Positions 11,480 to 21,855 of a DNA stretch of 64,000 nucleotides are shown here, in pieces. The notes beneath the pieces were generated by a model. It saw nothing but the letters and a program-made list of their open reading frames with translations, was not told the DNA's origin and did not search any database. How positions within the stretch are numbered: position 1 is the stretch's first letter; the number at the start of each line of letters is the position of its first letter. This DNA is from Stratiolaelaps scimitus (lineage: Eukaryota; Arthropoda; Arachnida; Mesostigmata; Laelapidae): positions 1,302,001 to 1,366,000 of the forward strand of contig JABWDB010000007.1 of NCBI GenBank assembly GCA_019614645.1. The letters run 5' to 3'. The position numbers and the translations under genes are program-made.

Positions 11480-12050
11480 ATCAGTATTGACTCGTTCAGC
11501 TACGGCCAGACCTCCTGGGTCTGTCAGATGAAGAGTCATCGAGTAACGATCTGACAGAGCCGCATCGATGGCGCCTGAGAAAATACACACATCACAGTCA
11601 TGATTCGAGATCTCGTTGTTATTATGTATTTCGCGTCGAATGACGACCAGTGCTATTTCGTCGAATCAGTCATGGAGTTCTCACAGCTTTCGTAGGGCAG
11701 CTGCTGTGAAAGATCGATCATGGTTTGAGGTAGGTGCTTGGACGAGATTGAAACAATATTCAGTGTCTGGCTGACGCCACTGAGGCTGTGTCGTCTCGGT
11801 TTCGCTTCACCCAAGTGTTTCTCCGTTTGTTTCAAAACTTCAGGTACCCATGAAGGAAACTGTATATATTTCTGAATTACTTAGCGGATATACGTCAGAT
11901 GCGCCCTCTGAGGGTGCCTCGACTGCATGCTGTGTAAGGCCTATATCGTTCATCAGCTAAAACATATCGGTTTACCCCGCCGCTATGGTCATCTTCATTT
12001 TAGAATGATTACACGTGACCAATCTCTGGATTCCTAAGCAGAAAAAATTA
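11480..12050 (+). pseudogene. class-B gustatory receptor relic
   Basis: Begins within 20 bp of the preceding gene's stop with ACTCGTTCAGCTACGGCC, the class-B SFSYGL region. It continues with decayed counterparts of the first membrane segment (near 11600) and of the GLRQVFGRN region (near 11725). Many stops and indels; no usable frame. Confidence 0.65.
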
Positions 12051-12482
12051 ACTAAGCACTAAGCCAATAAACTAAGCAGCCGCTTCATTGGTAAGGTCGG
12101 CCAAACGTGGTAGCACTACCTGCTCTCCAATCAATATATTAATTTCATCCAGTGTGAATAAAATGAAAGTGACATTCTCTGCTATGTGAGGGTTTGGGCC
12201 TTAGATCGAGGCTTGCTCCGCCCTATTATGCACACGTTTGCTCCTCACAATTAGTGTACAACTGAACCAGTGCAATATACACCACACGCATATCTACGTA
12301 TATGGGTCTTTGTGCAGAAATCGCTATTGTAGAAATATTAGATGTCCCGACAAACAGGACTTTCGAAGTATTACATGTGGGCTTTTACAGTGCAGATGAT
12401 AATAATCCATTGTGCGGTTGCTGCTATATTCTATGCCGGATATTGGCTATGATCGTGTCTCTTGAAATATACCACAACAATG
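12051..12482 (+). other. class-A upstream flank, unit repeat
   Basis: Shared inter-receptor sequence containing GTGAGGGTTTGGGCCTTAGA near 12186 and TTTGTGCAGAAATCGCTATT near 12310. The 64-codon ORF at 12302-12496 lies wholly in this repeat and is not considered a gene. Confidence 0.55.
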
Positions 12483-12510
12483 CATTGTGCCTATAAAAGG
12501 TAACTGATTC
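12483..12510 (+). promoter_or_regulatory. class-A promoter-like block
   Basis: CATTGTGCCTATAAAAGGTA about 155 bp upstream of the start at 12642. Here the core reads CTATAAAAG, the most TATA-box-like version in the array. Confidence 0.5.
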
Positions 12511-12641
12511 TAAGTGAATGCGAGCTTATACCCATGGGGCGTCTTTAGAGTAAATCCAACCACCACGAGTCAAAACAAGCGACAGGACGAAACACGACAG
12601 GCTTTCGGCGACCATAGAAAATGACATATTCAACTCGCGAA

Positions 12642-13844
12642 ATGACCAAAGAAGATGTTATTGAACAAGATCTTCGTAGGACCGCGCCACCCTCACCTTC
12701 ACATTTTATGAGGATCTGTCTTCGATTTCTTAAAGATTTTTCGTTCATCTACGGACTCGATCTTGGCCGATCAACGGCAAATGCCACCGAAGAATCAAGG
12801 GGTCACCCTGATCTAGTATCATCACGCAGTGTCGCCCGTAAGAGGTATACCTGGACAATTCTGATAAGGCTGACGTTTATCGCCTTTTGGGTGATGTCTG
12901 TTATCTCTACCAGCGTACTCGTCTGCCGGCGATATATGAGGTTTCCGTTAAGTCTTGGTGATATGTTTCAGATCGGCTTCTCCATAAACAACGTGTCGAT
13001 GACTGGCGTAGCGGCGCGACTACTGTGGACCAATCAGGACGGTCTAAAGGCAATTTTTCTAGGGAACAGAAATAACAGTCAGCATCTGAATGTCAGATCT
13101 TTTGCCGTGTATTTTCTCTGTTGGTACCTTTTCGCGACGAGTGAAATTCTAATGTGCGTCAGCAATCTCCATGAACTGCATCTAGAGAAACCTCGAACGA
13201 TGCTCGACAAGGTTTTAGTCATAGGCGTGTACAGCACCCTGTGCGTACGACAAATTCACTATCTGTCCCTACTTCTCAACATACTGAGCCAGTCGATAGT
13301 TCTACGTCGTCTCGAGCACCTGGACACGTCGCTGACGCGATTGTCGAGGGAACAGTTGATCTGTAAGAAAAAAGAGATTCGCGAAATTACCTCAGTGATC
13401 AATTCGACTTTCTCTACACCTATTGTGCTCATGTTCGCGAAACTCTTCGCGTTATTGTACGTCACGGCTATTGAGCATCACATTGCGTTCAGGCAATTGA
13501 AGGGAATCCGTCATTTGTTGCACTCGGCAGTATTTGTTTGTATATTGTACTATATGGCCGTTATGGGGAGTGCGATCATTGATGAGTGTAAGCGAACCGC
13601 ATTTCGAATATCCACAACAAGGCTGAACTCATTATCTGCCACTGAACAGGACTATTTGCGAAGACTCTTGAAATACGATGAGAAGCAGGACCCTTTAGAG
13701 GTTTCAGGCTGGTTGACACTCTCAAGGAGCAGATTCGTTTCCTACGTTGGAGCGGTGATCACTTGTGTCGGGGTACTCCTCCAGTTTGATTATCGATTCA
13801 TGGGTGACTTTGATGAGCTTAAACTGCACAGAATTGTTACATAG
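12642..13844 (+). CDS. gustatory receptor, class A (copy A2)
   Basis: Intact single-exon receptor of 400 residues, starting at MTKEDVIEQDLRRTAPPSPS; an in-frame ATG 21 bp upstream (12621) is less likely by comparison with paralogues. It has the conserved N-terminal LKDFSFIYGLDLGRS, the intracellular-looking phrase EQLICKKKEIREITSVINST near residue 245, and the C-terminal cassette GSAIIDECKRTAFRISTTRL, SLSATEQDYLRRLLKYDEKQ, then TCVGVLLQF at about residue 374. Residues about 140-290 differ strongly from copy A1 while the last ~100 residues are nearly the same. Stop is TAG, not the TAA overlapping AATAAA seen in several paralogues. Confidence 0.88.
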   Translation: MTKEDVIEQDLRRTAPPSPSHFMRICLRFLKDFSFIYGLDLGRSTANATEESRGHPDLVSSRSVARKRYTWTILIRLTFIAFWVMSVISTSVLVCRRYMRFPLSLGDMFQIGFSINNVSMTGVAARLLWTNQDGLKAIFLGNRNNSQHLNVRSFAVYFLCWYLFATSEILMCVSNLHELHLEKPRTMLDKVLVIGVYSTLCVRQIHYLSLLLNILSQSIVLRRLEHLDTSLTRLSREQLICKKKEIREITSVINSTFSTPIVLMFAKLFALLYVTAIEHHIAFRQLKGIRHLLHSAVFVCILYYMAVMGSAIIDECKRTAFRISTTRLNSLSATEQDYLRRLLKYDEKQDPLEVSGWLTLSRSRFVSYVGAVITCVGVLLQFDYRFMGDFDELKLHRIVT

Positions 13845-14900
13845 ATGGATTGGTAAAGCCAACCAATTAATTTGTTTACAAAAATAGTATTGAGTTCCAT
13901 ATCAAGGATGAGGTAATAAAAATATTTAGTCAAGGGGACGGTAGTTTGAATTCCATGTTATCCGGTACCTTTATTTACTTGGTTTATGGTTCATGCCCAA
14001 TTGCTTTTCGGTGACTCCGACACAGGCTCGCCTTCTACGGTTGCGGTCGTAGAGTTGACACACATGTAATCAACATCGGTATAAGTGACTGCAGAGATTA
14101 TGTCAACCTGAATATATACCCATTACAAAGGGACAATATCCTAAGGTGCTCCAATAGTCATTGGATAATCCTTCTGAATGGACTGTCAAAATGGGCGTAC
14201 CACATACACATTATATGTGGGATATAATACCACATAAATATCATATTTGGGATATAGCGTAACACACCTGGGTACAAGAGAACCCGAGGCGGAATTACAG
14301 CTTCGGAGGACAGTAACTAGAAAAGCTTGATACAATCAAAGATGTAAGAGAGAGTTTCTCGTCAACATTAACCTACGTCGAGCAAAGCTTACGTGTGGGT
14401 ATCAGGTGTTCACTGATATGTAACAAGATGCTGGGTAAAGAACATCAATGCGTATACCAAGGTTTGCGAGTAACAACACGTTCTTTCATTATCAATGTGC
14501 ATATTTCAAGTATGTGAACATATATGTATTGGTGTACGCTTATCAAGAAGAGCGGTCATCGCGAGCAGATGATCTTGACTTCCTTGAAAAAAATGCGAAG
14601 GAGATTTCTATGCAGAGTTGAGTTTAGGTGCAATGCTGGATGAAGGACGATAGAAATGGGAAATCTATGGGGGACCCGATGAAGGCAGCAGACGTCAAAG
14701 CGGAAGCTATGTTTAATGTAATCGTTGATCTAACTGTGAGTTAGTACCACGAGAATATGGTCTGTTCTGAAGCTGAAATCCACGGCACATTTTGAACTTA
14801 TGTGATAAACACTCACCCACGTCATGTCACCGGTATTATGTATATTCACAGTGTGACGCATAATAACGCGAAAACGAATATACCTAATATTACAATAAAT
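13845..14900 (+). repeat. type-I receptor 3' flank
   Basis: Shared downstream block beginning near ACCTTTATTTACTTGGTTTA and continuing through GACACACATGTAATCAACAT and a segment around AATGGGCGTACC. The plus-strand flank at 23091-24070 and the minus-strand flanks at 47420-48217, 53740-53896, 55440-55838 and 59640-60038 carry the same sequence in varying extents. Some frames read AFLVNNKLREAKLTCRYQVF in the 23-kb copy, so the block may derive from an old retroelement, but the family is not identifiable. Confidence 0.7.
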
Positions 14901-15284
14901 AATGAAGCTATTCCTGAGAAATATCCAAGGTGCACCATTTGAATTCCGCTCGGGAAATCACAGATGGTGACATCCCAGTCATTGTGTGTGCGCTCAGACT
15001 AAGGCTCAAAGACGGCTTCATGTCTGTACTTCGTGCGGTTAGAGCTTAAATTAGCTATCCTTGTTGAGATAGTTTCTAATTATGTCTCTTCGCGCAGCAG
15101 TAGAGAGCCTATCTCAGCTACTTCTCGATGCTGCTTGAATCCTGTGCTGGAAAGAGTCACACTGGAAACGGAGGCCTTGCTCGTAGGGGAACTACCACAG
15201 TGCTCCGGTTTTGCAGGCAAATGAATCAATGGCAGAAGTCGCCGATTCGATCCTGCGGAGGATAGCTAGCGAAATAGACTCTGT
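14901..15284. other. receptor-unit spacer
   Basis: Contains CGCTCGGGAAATCACAGATG, related to the CGCTCAGGAAATGACAGACA stretch near 19330 and 26880, so it belongs to the repeated flanks. No gene recognised. Confidence 0.4.
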
Positions 15285-16020
15285 CCAATACAATACAAAA
15301 CTATAGTTTATTAACAGTACTGCAGTTTTGATACCGCTTAAGTTCTCTGTAAAAATAATACCAATGACGAAAGGGTCACAATGTTCAAGACATTTGTCAA
15401 CCTAATCGTTGAAATATTGATATGTAACCAAATTATTAGATCAGTTGTTGATATTACGGTCTATTGACCTGCTTTACTTTCATAAATGATAATCTTTCCT
15501 TGAGTTGAATGATCGAACCTCGGGAGCGAGATAACTCCAGATTGACTGTATGCGGTATTCGAGAGTATGTCCAGGTAAGCCTGCCTGCCTGCCATTGGTT
15601 CGTGAAGATGAGTCTCCAAGCATTTGATAGTCGGAGACAACATAAGTCGAGTCCCAGCAAGGGTTACGTGAGGTAGATCAATGTTTCTCGGCGGCGTGCG
15701 GAACATCATCATCATCAAACCAGCCTTATTAAATATAATATCAGCAACAAGGCCAAATGTTGTAAAACTCTCGTTCACCTTGTCGGCGTGCACCAGAGCA
15801 GTCCACGTGACATCGGCGAAGCTCGTAGGCCTAATACGAAAATGGTATCGAGGCATCATCCGCATATGCGATCATTTTACGGGCGCCACGTGCGGACATA
15901 TTCATTAGGATGTAATTTATAAATATTATGAACATGTAGGGTCTGAGTTCCGATCCTTGAGGCGTTCCGATGTCGATTACCTCCCAGACGGATTCAATCC
16001 CACCTGCCTTAACCACCTAG
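15285..16020 (-). pseudogene. Jockey/CR1-like LINE relic
   Basis: Minus-strand frames at 15831-16016 read GTPQGSELRPYMFIIFINYI and MIAYADDAS, which are the RT PQGS and YADD boxes. A second frame (15461-15865) continues with an RT thumb-like segment containing IKCLETHLHEPM in place of a KxLG motif. The 3' end at about 15290-15310 is AATAAACTATAG followed by TTTTGTATTGTATT, the same tail type as the plus-strand element ending at 6430. The frames are shifted against each other and the 5' part is absent. Confidence 0.7.
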
Positions 16021-16520
16021 TGTCTACCCGAGAGATCCGTATTGAAGCATTTAATTGCTGTCGGCACGCACCCAACACATTCGAACATTTCTATAGAGAT
16101 TCTTAGGTTCTCCAACAACTTCTGTCAAAGGGTAGGTTAACTATACTACCTAACGGACAGAGCAATAAGCAAGCAAGATGAGCCTGGTTTTCTCTCCGCT
16201 AACAACCAGAAGCTGGTAAAAAAAATAATGCACCTCGTCCTGCGCTGTAACGAAAACTGGACTGTCACTAGAGTCTATCACCGCAGAGCTGCTATGTTCA
16301 GTTAACTTGAACAGATCAATACATACGTACGTGAATTGCGTGTTTATCGACCTTGTTTGAGTTAACAGAATCACAAGCGCTGTTCACGACATCCTCGAAT
16401 TATATTCGCAAAATTACGTTTTAAAAAAAAAAAAAACATAAGTTCAATAATACGCGAAACAACTTAAACTATTTCTCTCAATTCTAACAACGAGTAATAA
16501 CGACCTACTGCTAAGAACGG
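16021..16520. other. spacer with an A14 run
   Basis: Includes a run of 14 A at about 16423-16436. From there rightwards the sequence matches the class-B upstream flank seen at 8620 onwards. No gene. Confidence 0.4.
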
Positions 16521-16580
16521 TAACGCCTCTGAGCCGGAAATGAGGTCTAGCAACTATAGACTAGCATACGCAGGTGGAGC
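16521..16580 (+). promoter_or_regulatory. class-B upstream conserved block
   Basis: Copy of the TCTGAGCCGGAAAT ... CGCAGGTGGAGC block, about 190 bp before the degraded class-B start region. Confidence 0.45.
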
Positions 16581-16724
16581 GAGCAAGATACGATCAACCT
16601 CAAAGCGTTCGTTAAGTATTAACTCACTGGCGAGTACTGACCTTGGCTACCATTATCCTTAGGCAAAATGTAGACATGACTGGCCGGTATCCGGCACAGA
16701 ATCTAGGTCAAACACATTTGTCGA

Positions 16725-17420
16725 TGACTCAAACATTGATTGTGGCAATACATGCCGAGTACGTTTATTGGGCGTCGTCACCGATTTGTTTTCCTGTGTA
16801 AGTATGCGATACATTGCTTAGTATTGACAGCTACAGCCTAGACCTCCCGGATCCATCAGATAAAGGACCATCGAGTAATGATCTGCGTAGGTAGCGGCTG
16901 AGAAAATGCTCACATTATCATCTTGATTCGAGACCTCGTTGTCATTCGCGTCGACGACCATCAGTGCTATTTCGTTCTATCTGTAAAATGATTGGTCCCG
17001 CCCGAGTGTCGTCATGACCGGCTACAATTCTCAGTCATGCCGGTTATCATTCCCAGTTCTTAGCTGGGCCAGCTGCTGTGAAAGATCGATCATGGTTTGA
17101 GGTAGGTGCTTGGACGTGATTGAAACAATATTCAGTGTCTGGCTGACGCCACTAAGGTTGTGTCGTCTTGGTTTCGCTTCACCCAAGGTGATTTCTCCGT
17201 TTGTTTCCAAACTTCAGGTACCCATGAAGGAAACCGTATATATTTCTGAATTACGGAGCGGATATAAGTCAGATGCGCCCTCTAAGGGTGCCTCGTCTAC
17301 ACTCAGGCCAATGTCATCCGTCAGCTAAAACACGGTCGGTTTAGCCTGCAGCTATGGCCACCTTCATCTCAGAATAATTACACGTAACCGGTCCCCGGAT
17401 TCCGAACCAGAAAAAAGGAA
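16725..17420 (+). pseudogene. class-B gustatory receptor relic
   Basis: Near 16725 GATGACTCAAACATTGATTG corresponds to the class-B start region. At 16845-16980 the CCGGATCCATCAGATAAAGG to TCAGTGCTATTTCG stretch matches the LDLSDPSNK to first-membrane region. A later part near 17090 matches GLRQVFGRN. Frames are closed by stops and short deletions. Confidence 0.65.
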
Positions 17421-17804
17421 CCATTCGTTGGCGCTGTCCGCGACACTCGTATCTCAATCTGCGGCTATCGCATCGCCTTGTACTAAGCGGCCTCGGCATT
17501 GGTGAGGTCAGCCGTGGAAGCACTACTTGATCTCGAATGAATATATGCAGATTCATTAGATCTATGAAACTAATGATGAAAGCGACCATTTCTTGTAGAT
17601 CATTAGGTGAGGGTTTGAGCCTTACACCGACGCCTGGTTCGCCCTATCGTGTACCCATTTGCTACTTGCCATCAGTCACCAACTGAACCAATGCCATTGT
17701 ATGTGTTTGTGCAAAAATTGCTATTGCAGAAATATTGGATGTCCAGAGAAATAGGATTTTCCAAATACTACATGCGGGCTTTTAGAGTGTTGACGATATT
17801 ATGA
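17421..17804 (+). other. class-A upstream flank, unit repeat
   Basis: Shared inter-receptor DNA with GTGAGGGTTTGAGCCTTACA at about 17608 and TGTTTGTGCAAAAATTGCTA near 17705. No ORF supported. Confidence 0.5.
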
Positions 17805-17830
17805 CATTGTGCCTATAATCGATGGTTGAT
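17805..17830 (+). promoter_or_regulatory. class-A promoter-like block
   Basis: CATTGTGCCTATAATCGATG followed by GTTGAT, about 130 bp upstream of the start at 17947. Confidence 0.5.
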
Positions 17831-17946
17831 CCTAAGTGAAAAAAACACTCTTGAGAGCAAGTCCAGCCACTACAAATAGAACCATTCGATAGACCGAAAA
17901 TAGACAGGCTTTTTTTCTGTACCAAAATATAAATTCGACTTACGAA

Positions 17947-19146
17947 ATGACAAAAGAAAATCTTTTTAAACAATATCCTCGTGGGACCGCACCGTCGTCA
18001 CCTTCACATCTTAGGAGGATCTGTGTTCGATTTCTTAAAGATTTCTCGTTCTTCTACGGTCTCGATCTTGGCCGATCGGCGGCAAATGGCACCGAAGGAC
18101 CAAATGATCACCCGGTATCACCACCAAGTATTGGCGCCCGCAAGAGGTATACCTGGATGATTCTGATAAGGCTGACGTTTATTTCCTTGTGGTTGATGTC
18201 CGTAATTTCTATCAGTATATTCGTTTTGCGACGAAATACTAAGTTTGCGTTGAGTGTAGGCGATATATTCCAACTTGGCTTCTTTATAAATGATATATTG
18301 ATGACTGGCATAGCGGCGCGACTTCTGTGGGCCAATCAGGATGGTCTAAAGGCAATTTTTCAAGAGAACAGAGATAACCGCCAGAATCTGAATATCAGAT
18401 CATTTGTCGTGTATCTTCTCTGCTGGTGCTTCTTAACGTCGGTCGAGATTCTACTGAGCGTCATCGCTGTTCGTCATAGATATCTTGAGAGATCTCAAAC
18501 GATCCTTGACAAGGTTTTAGTCATAGGCGTGTACTGCAGCGTGTATGTAAGACAAATACAGAATTTGACCGCGGTTCTCAACGTACAGAGCCAGTATATA
18601 GTTCTACGCGATCTCATGCGTTGCGATGAGTTAGTAAAACAATTGTCGAAAGAACAATTGATCTGTAAGAAAAAACAGATTCGTGAAACTACCTCAGTGA
18701 TTAACTCGGCATTCTCTGTGCCCGTTGCTTGCATGTTAGGCAAAGTCTTCGCCTTGTTGTACGTCACGGCAATTGAGTACCACAGTTCATTCAAGAAATT
18801 GACTGGAATCGCTCGCCTTCTAAAAACGTCACTTGAACTTTGCATGTTGTACCATATGGCCGTTATGGGGAGTGCGATTATCGACGAGTGTAAGCGAACC
18901 GCATTTCGAATATCCACAACAAGATTGAGCTCATTGTCTATCACTGAACAGGACTACCTGCGAAGGCTTCTGAAGTACGATGAGAAGCAGGATTCTTTGG
19001 AGGTTTTTGGCTGTTTTACGCTCTCAAGGAGATCAGTCATTTCCTACGTTGGAGCAGTGATCACTTGTGTCGGGGTACTCCTCCAGTTTGATTATCGATT
19101 CATAGGTGATTTTGACGAGCTTAAACTGCACAGAATTGTAACCTAA
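17947..19146 (+). CDS. gustatory receptor, class A (copy A3)
   Basis: Intact 399-residue single-exon receptor starting MTKENLFKQYPRGTAPSSPS. Membrane segments begin near residues 75 (LTFISLWLMSVISISIFV), 108 (FQLGFFINDILMTGIAARL) and 150 (VVYLLCWCFLTSVEILLSV). EQLICKKKQIRETTSVINS precedes the last membrane group, and TCVGVLLQF lies at about residue 373. The nearest relative is the gene at 25489: they share the unusual middle (RHRYLE, QNLTAVLNVQSQYIVLR, FKKLTGI) as well as the type-II 3' flank. The stop codon sits in CCTAATAAATG, so a potential AATAAA signal overlaps it. Confidence 0.88.
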   Translation: MTKENLFKQYPRGTAPSSPSHLRRICVRFLKDFSFFYGLDLGRSAANGTEGPNDHPVSPPSIGARKRYTWMILIRLTFISLWLMSVISISIFVLRRNTKFALSVGDIFQLGFFINDILMTGIAARLLWANQDGLKAIFQENRDNRQNLNIRSFVVYLLCWCFLTSVEILLSVIAVRHRYLERSQTILDKVLVIGVYCSVYVRQIQNLTAVLNVQSQYIVLRDLMRCDELVKQLSKEQLICKKKQIRETTSVINSAFSVPVACMLGKVFALLYVTAIEYHSSFKKLTGIARLLKTSLELCMLYHMAVMGSAIIDECKRTAFRISTTRLSSLSITEQDYLRRLLKYDEKQDSLEVFGCFTLSRRSVISYVGAVITCVGVLLQFDYRFIGDFDELKLHRIVT

Positions 19147-20050
19147 TAAATGGAGTCGCAGAACCAACCATTTTTTTATTTAGATCTAGGCTCCAATAGA
19201 TGAACAACTACTACAGCATCGCTATATCATAAATTTGTAGTAAATCGACCGTGTGTTCCTTATTTGTCGAATTCTACGACAACAATGGAAGAATCAGGGC
19301 TCAATTGCTAACTGGTACCGTGTAAAACCCGCTCAGGAAATGACAGACAGTGACACCCTATCCAATGTGTGTGGGCTTGCACAGGGAGACTCTTAAGAGA
19401 ACGAGTACACAGATACTGCACACAAATTTACTACTAGATACTTAGGGCCATTGATAATGGTCACCGATTTGGTCCTGTCAAAGATAGATAGCGATATTGA
19501 TTCTATCCAAATGGAAGCAAAATTAATCGATTAATATCTTCTACAAATCTTTTTCCGACAGCTTGGACGATGCAACGGATCGAGAATAAACGATGCCTTG
19601 ATGATCTGCGTCATTTATAAAAATATTATTGCGGAGACGGATGAATCATTTTACAAATACATTAAATATTACGAATTGTAATTAGCAGTATTATTTATTT
19701 GGCATCAATGTAGACGTCTATTTTCGGCTACTAATTGCCAGTGCATTTGTGTCATACTTTATATATGACGTAATTTCATCTGATACTTTGTGCAATATGT
19801 TTGGCTACTGTTATAACCTACATAGAGCGACCCGTTGTATTCTTCAATAAAATCGTCCTTCCGGGATACTACGAAGTATAAATAATACTGAAAGCAGACA
19901 TTATTCTGTCTGAGTCTACGTTCCCATCGTGTTTATTAATAGAATGAGATGTCTTGTTTAAACAGATGGTATTAAGCTGTGTACTAAGTGGAGAGCGTGT
20001 TCACTTGACTTCATGGTCTTTGTCTAATTGTAAGTTGGTGATCTAATACC
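19147..20050 (+). repeat. type-II receptor 3' flank
   Basis: Downstream block shared with 26695-27600: TTTATTTAGATCTAGGCTCC just after the gene, CAGCTTGGACGATGCAACGG near 19559, and GATGTCTTGTTTAAACAGAT near 19950. Parts recur in inverse orientation near 38500-38960 and 59180-59290. No ORF. Confidence 0.7.
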
Positions 20051-20099
20051 CTTTAACAATAACAAGCTGGCAAAAATATTGTGGGACATAACGTGCGCT

Positions 20100-20740
20100 T
20101 TCGTCTTGCGCGGTAAAGAAAGTTGAACTTTATTTGAACCTTAGTTAGCTTGCTTTTTGGGGACTCTGCCGTGCTGATCTTACGGCGGTACTGCTGGAAC
20201 TGTCCCTGGCCTGTGAGGAGTTGGGCCAGTGGGTAGGAGAGGGACACGTGACGGGCCGGTAGCCAGGCCCGGAGGTCAGGTACCAATGACCTCGTCCATC
20301 GCCCCGGTTGTCCGGGCTGGATGGAGGACTTGTTCGCCCACCGGTCAATCAGTCCATCCTGGTTTGAGGGCGTGGCCACTTCCGTCTCGCGGCTATGTTT
20401 CTCGTCTCTCGTTGACTCGGCAATCCTCAGCGACCATGGGATCTTTCGGGCCAGAACCTGCAATGGCTTGCTCGCCACCGTCCGGTTGGATTTCGCCACC
20501 CTGACCGCCACGGCCCTCGATCGTCGAGCATCCGGGTGGTCGTCTTCTTCTCTGCTGCGTACTACCTTGGCCAGCAGTCTTCTGACTTTGTCTGTAGCTC
20601 TGTGTATGCGTCCTGGGAGTATCGTTTCGATCGTTGCGAGAGGATCCTTGCGAGGGCCGTCGCGGCTCGGCCCGCCTTCTCGGGTGCCTAATTTGCGTGC
20701 GGGGTCCCAGTGAGGCCGCTGTCGAGGATTGCCCCAAGTA
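20100..20740 (-). pseudogene. R1-like LINE C-terminal relic
   Basis: The minus-strand frame at 20053-20511 reads GRWTRSLVPDLRAWLPARHV followed by SLSYPLAQLLTGQGQFQQY. This closely resembles the conserved C-terminal region of R1-clade ORF2 proteins (GRWT-x-x-LIP-x-x-x-W-x-x-R-H, then LTQ-x-LSGHG-x-F). The preceding part (20393-20737) is arginine/glutamine-rich in a shifted frame, so the copy is broken. It lies between the A3 and A4 receptor units. GC content is visibly above its flanks. Confidence 0.65.
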
Positions 20741-21069
20741 CTTGGCCGTCTTCGATGGCTTGAAGCTATGTTCAGTATAAGTAGAAAAATTACAATGGGT
20801 ATGTATAGATTTTAATTAACAATATAACGAATGCTGTTCGTGACATTGTCGAAAAATGTTCGCAAAATGGTCTTTTTTATACATGTATGCAATAATGGGA
20901 AAACAGTATCCATTAACAACAACACCACTGATAATAGAGCTAGCGCTTCTGAGCCGGAAATCAACTCTGTCGGCTACTGATTAGTATACGCAGGTGGAGC
21001 TCGCAATACGCGATCATTTAACCCAGAATTGTATTTAGCCTGAAACTGACGCCGCCACTGATAATGTTC
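20741..21069 (+). other. class-B upstream flank with conserved block
   Basis: Contains the GCTTCTGAGCCGGAAATCAA ... CGCAGGTGGAGC block at 20941-21000, followed by a CTGAAACTGACGCCGCCACT phrase typical of the class-B 5' flank. No ORF. Confidence 0.5.
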
Positions 21070-21335
21070 ATAAACGCTAACGTTGCGTGGACGAAACTGA
21101 AACAATATTCAATCTGGATTCATTTAGGATGTGTGGTCTTGTATTTGCGCCAGCCAAGGTCATTCCTTCGTCAGATTCAAAACCCCAAATACCAAGGAAG
21201 AAAAACCTATGATTCCATTTCTGAGTTCCGGCGAGGATTTACGTCAGGTGCGCCCTCTAAGAGAGTTTCGTCTACATTAATTATCAGGCCAATATCGTTC
21301 AGGTTAGCCAATCGCGGCTGCACCGCCTGTTCACA
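21070..21335 (+). pseudogene. class-B gustatory receptor relic (middle part only)
   Basis: Starts at ACGTTGCGTGGACGAAACTG, matching the VFGRN region of class-B genes, and continues through TCAGGTGCGCCCTCTAAGAG, a phrase shared by all relics. The 5' half has been deleted. Confidence 0.5.
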
Positions 21336-21696
21336 AATCAATAAACGCGGATGTATTAAATCACATATTTAAATGCAACTGTAGGTGCACAATGAAAGTG
21401 ACCATTTCTGGGTGACCATTGTGTGGGGTATGAGTCTTAGATCGAGGCGTGTTTCGCCTTCTCGTACACCCGTTTGCTCCTCACAATCAGTCTATAACTG
21501 AGCCAGCGTAATCGTATGTATGTTCGTCTTTGTGCAGAAATTGCTATTGGATGTCGAGAGAAACAGAATGTTTGAAAATTTCTATTATAGGTGGACTATT
21601 ACAGTGTAGAGGATAATTTTGCATTGTGCCATTGCTGTTTTATTCCATGTCGGATATTGATTATGATTATGGGTCTTAAAATGTATAATAACAATT
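21336..21696 (+). other. class-A upstream flank, unit repeat
   Basis: Shared inter-receptor DNA (TTTGTGCAGAAATTGCTATT near 21530). No gene. Confidence 0.5.
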
Positions 21697-21721
21697 CCAT
21701 AGGGACTATAACGGACGACGG
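21697..21721 (+). promoter_or_regulatory. class-A promoter-like block
   Basis: CCATAGGGACTATAACGGAC followed by GACGG, about 150 bp upstream of the start at 21856. It differs from the usual CATTGTGCCTATAACGGACG at several bases, in keeping with the gene being broken. Confidence 0.4.
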
Positions 21722-21855
21722 ATTCGACTCATCCTATTCATGCTCGTACTTGTCAAGTGGCCTCCGGAGTAAATCCAGCCATTGCAAAGCAAGCGATAGA
21801 ACGAGCCAAGACAGACTTTCGCCTGTCATACCAAAATATGTATTCAACTCGCGAA

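Noticed and set aside
18495..18944. 149-codon antisense ORF inside copy A3 and similar antisense frames in other receptors
   Set aside because: These are shadows of the conserved receptor coding sequence, repeated because the receptors are repeated.
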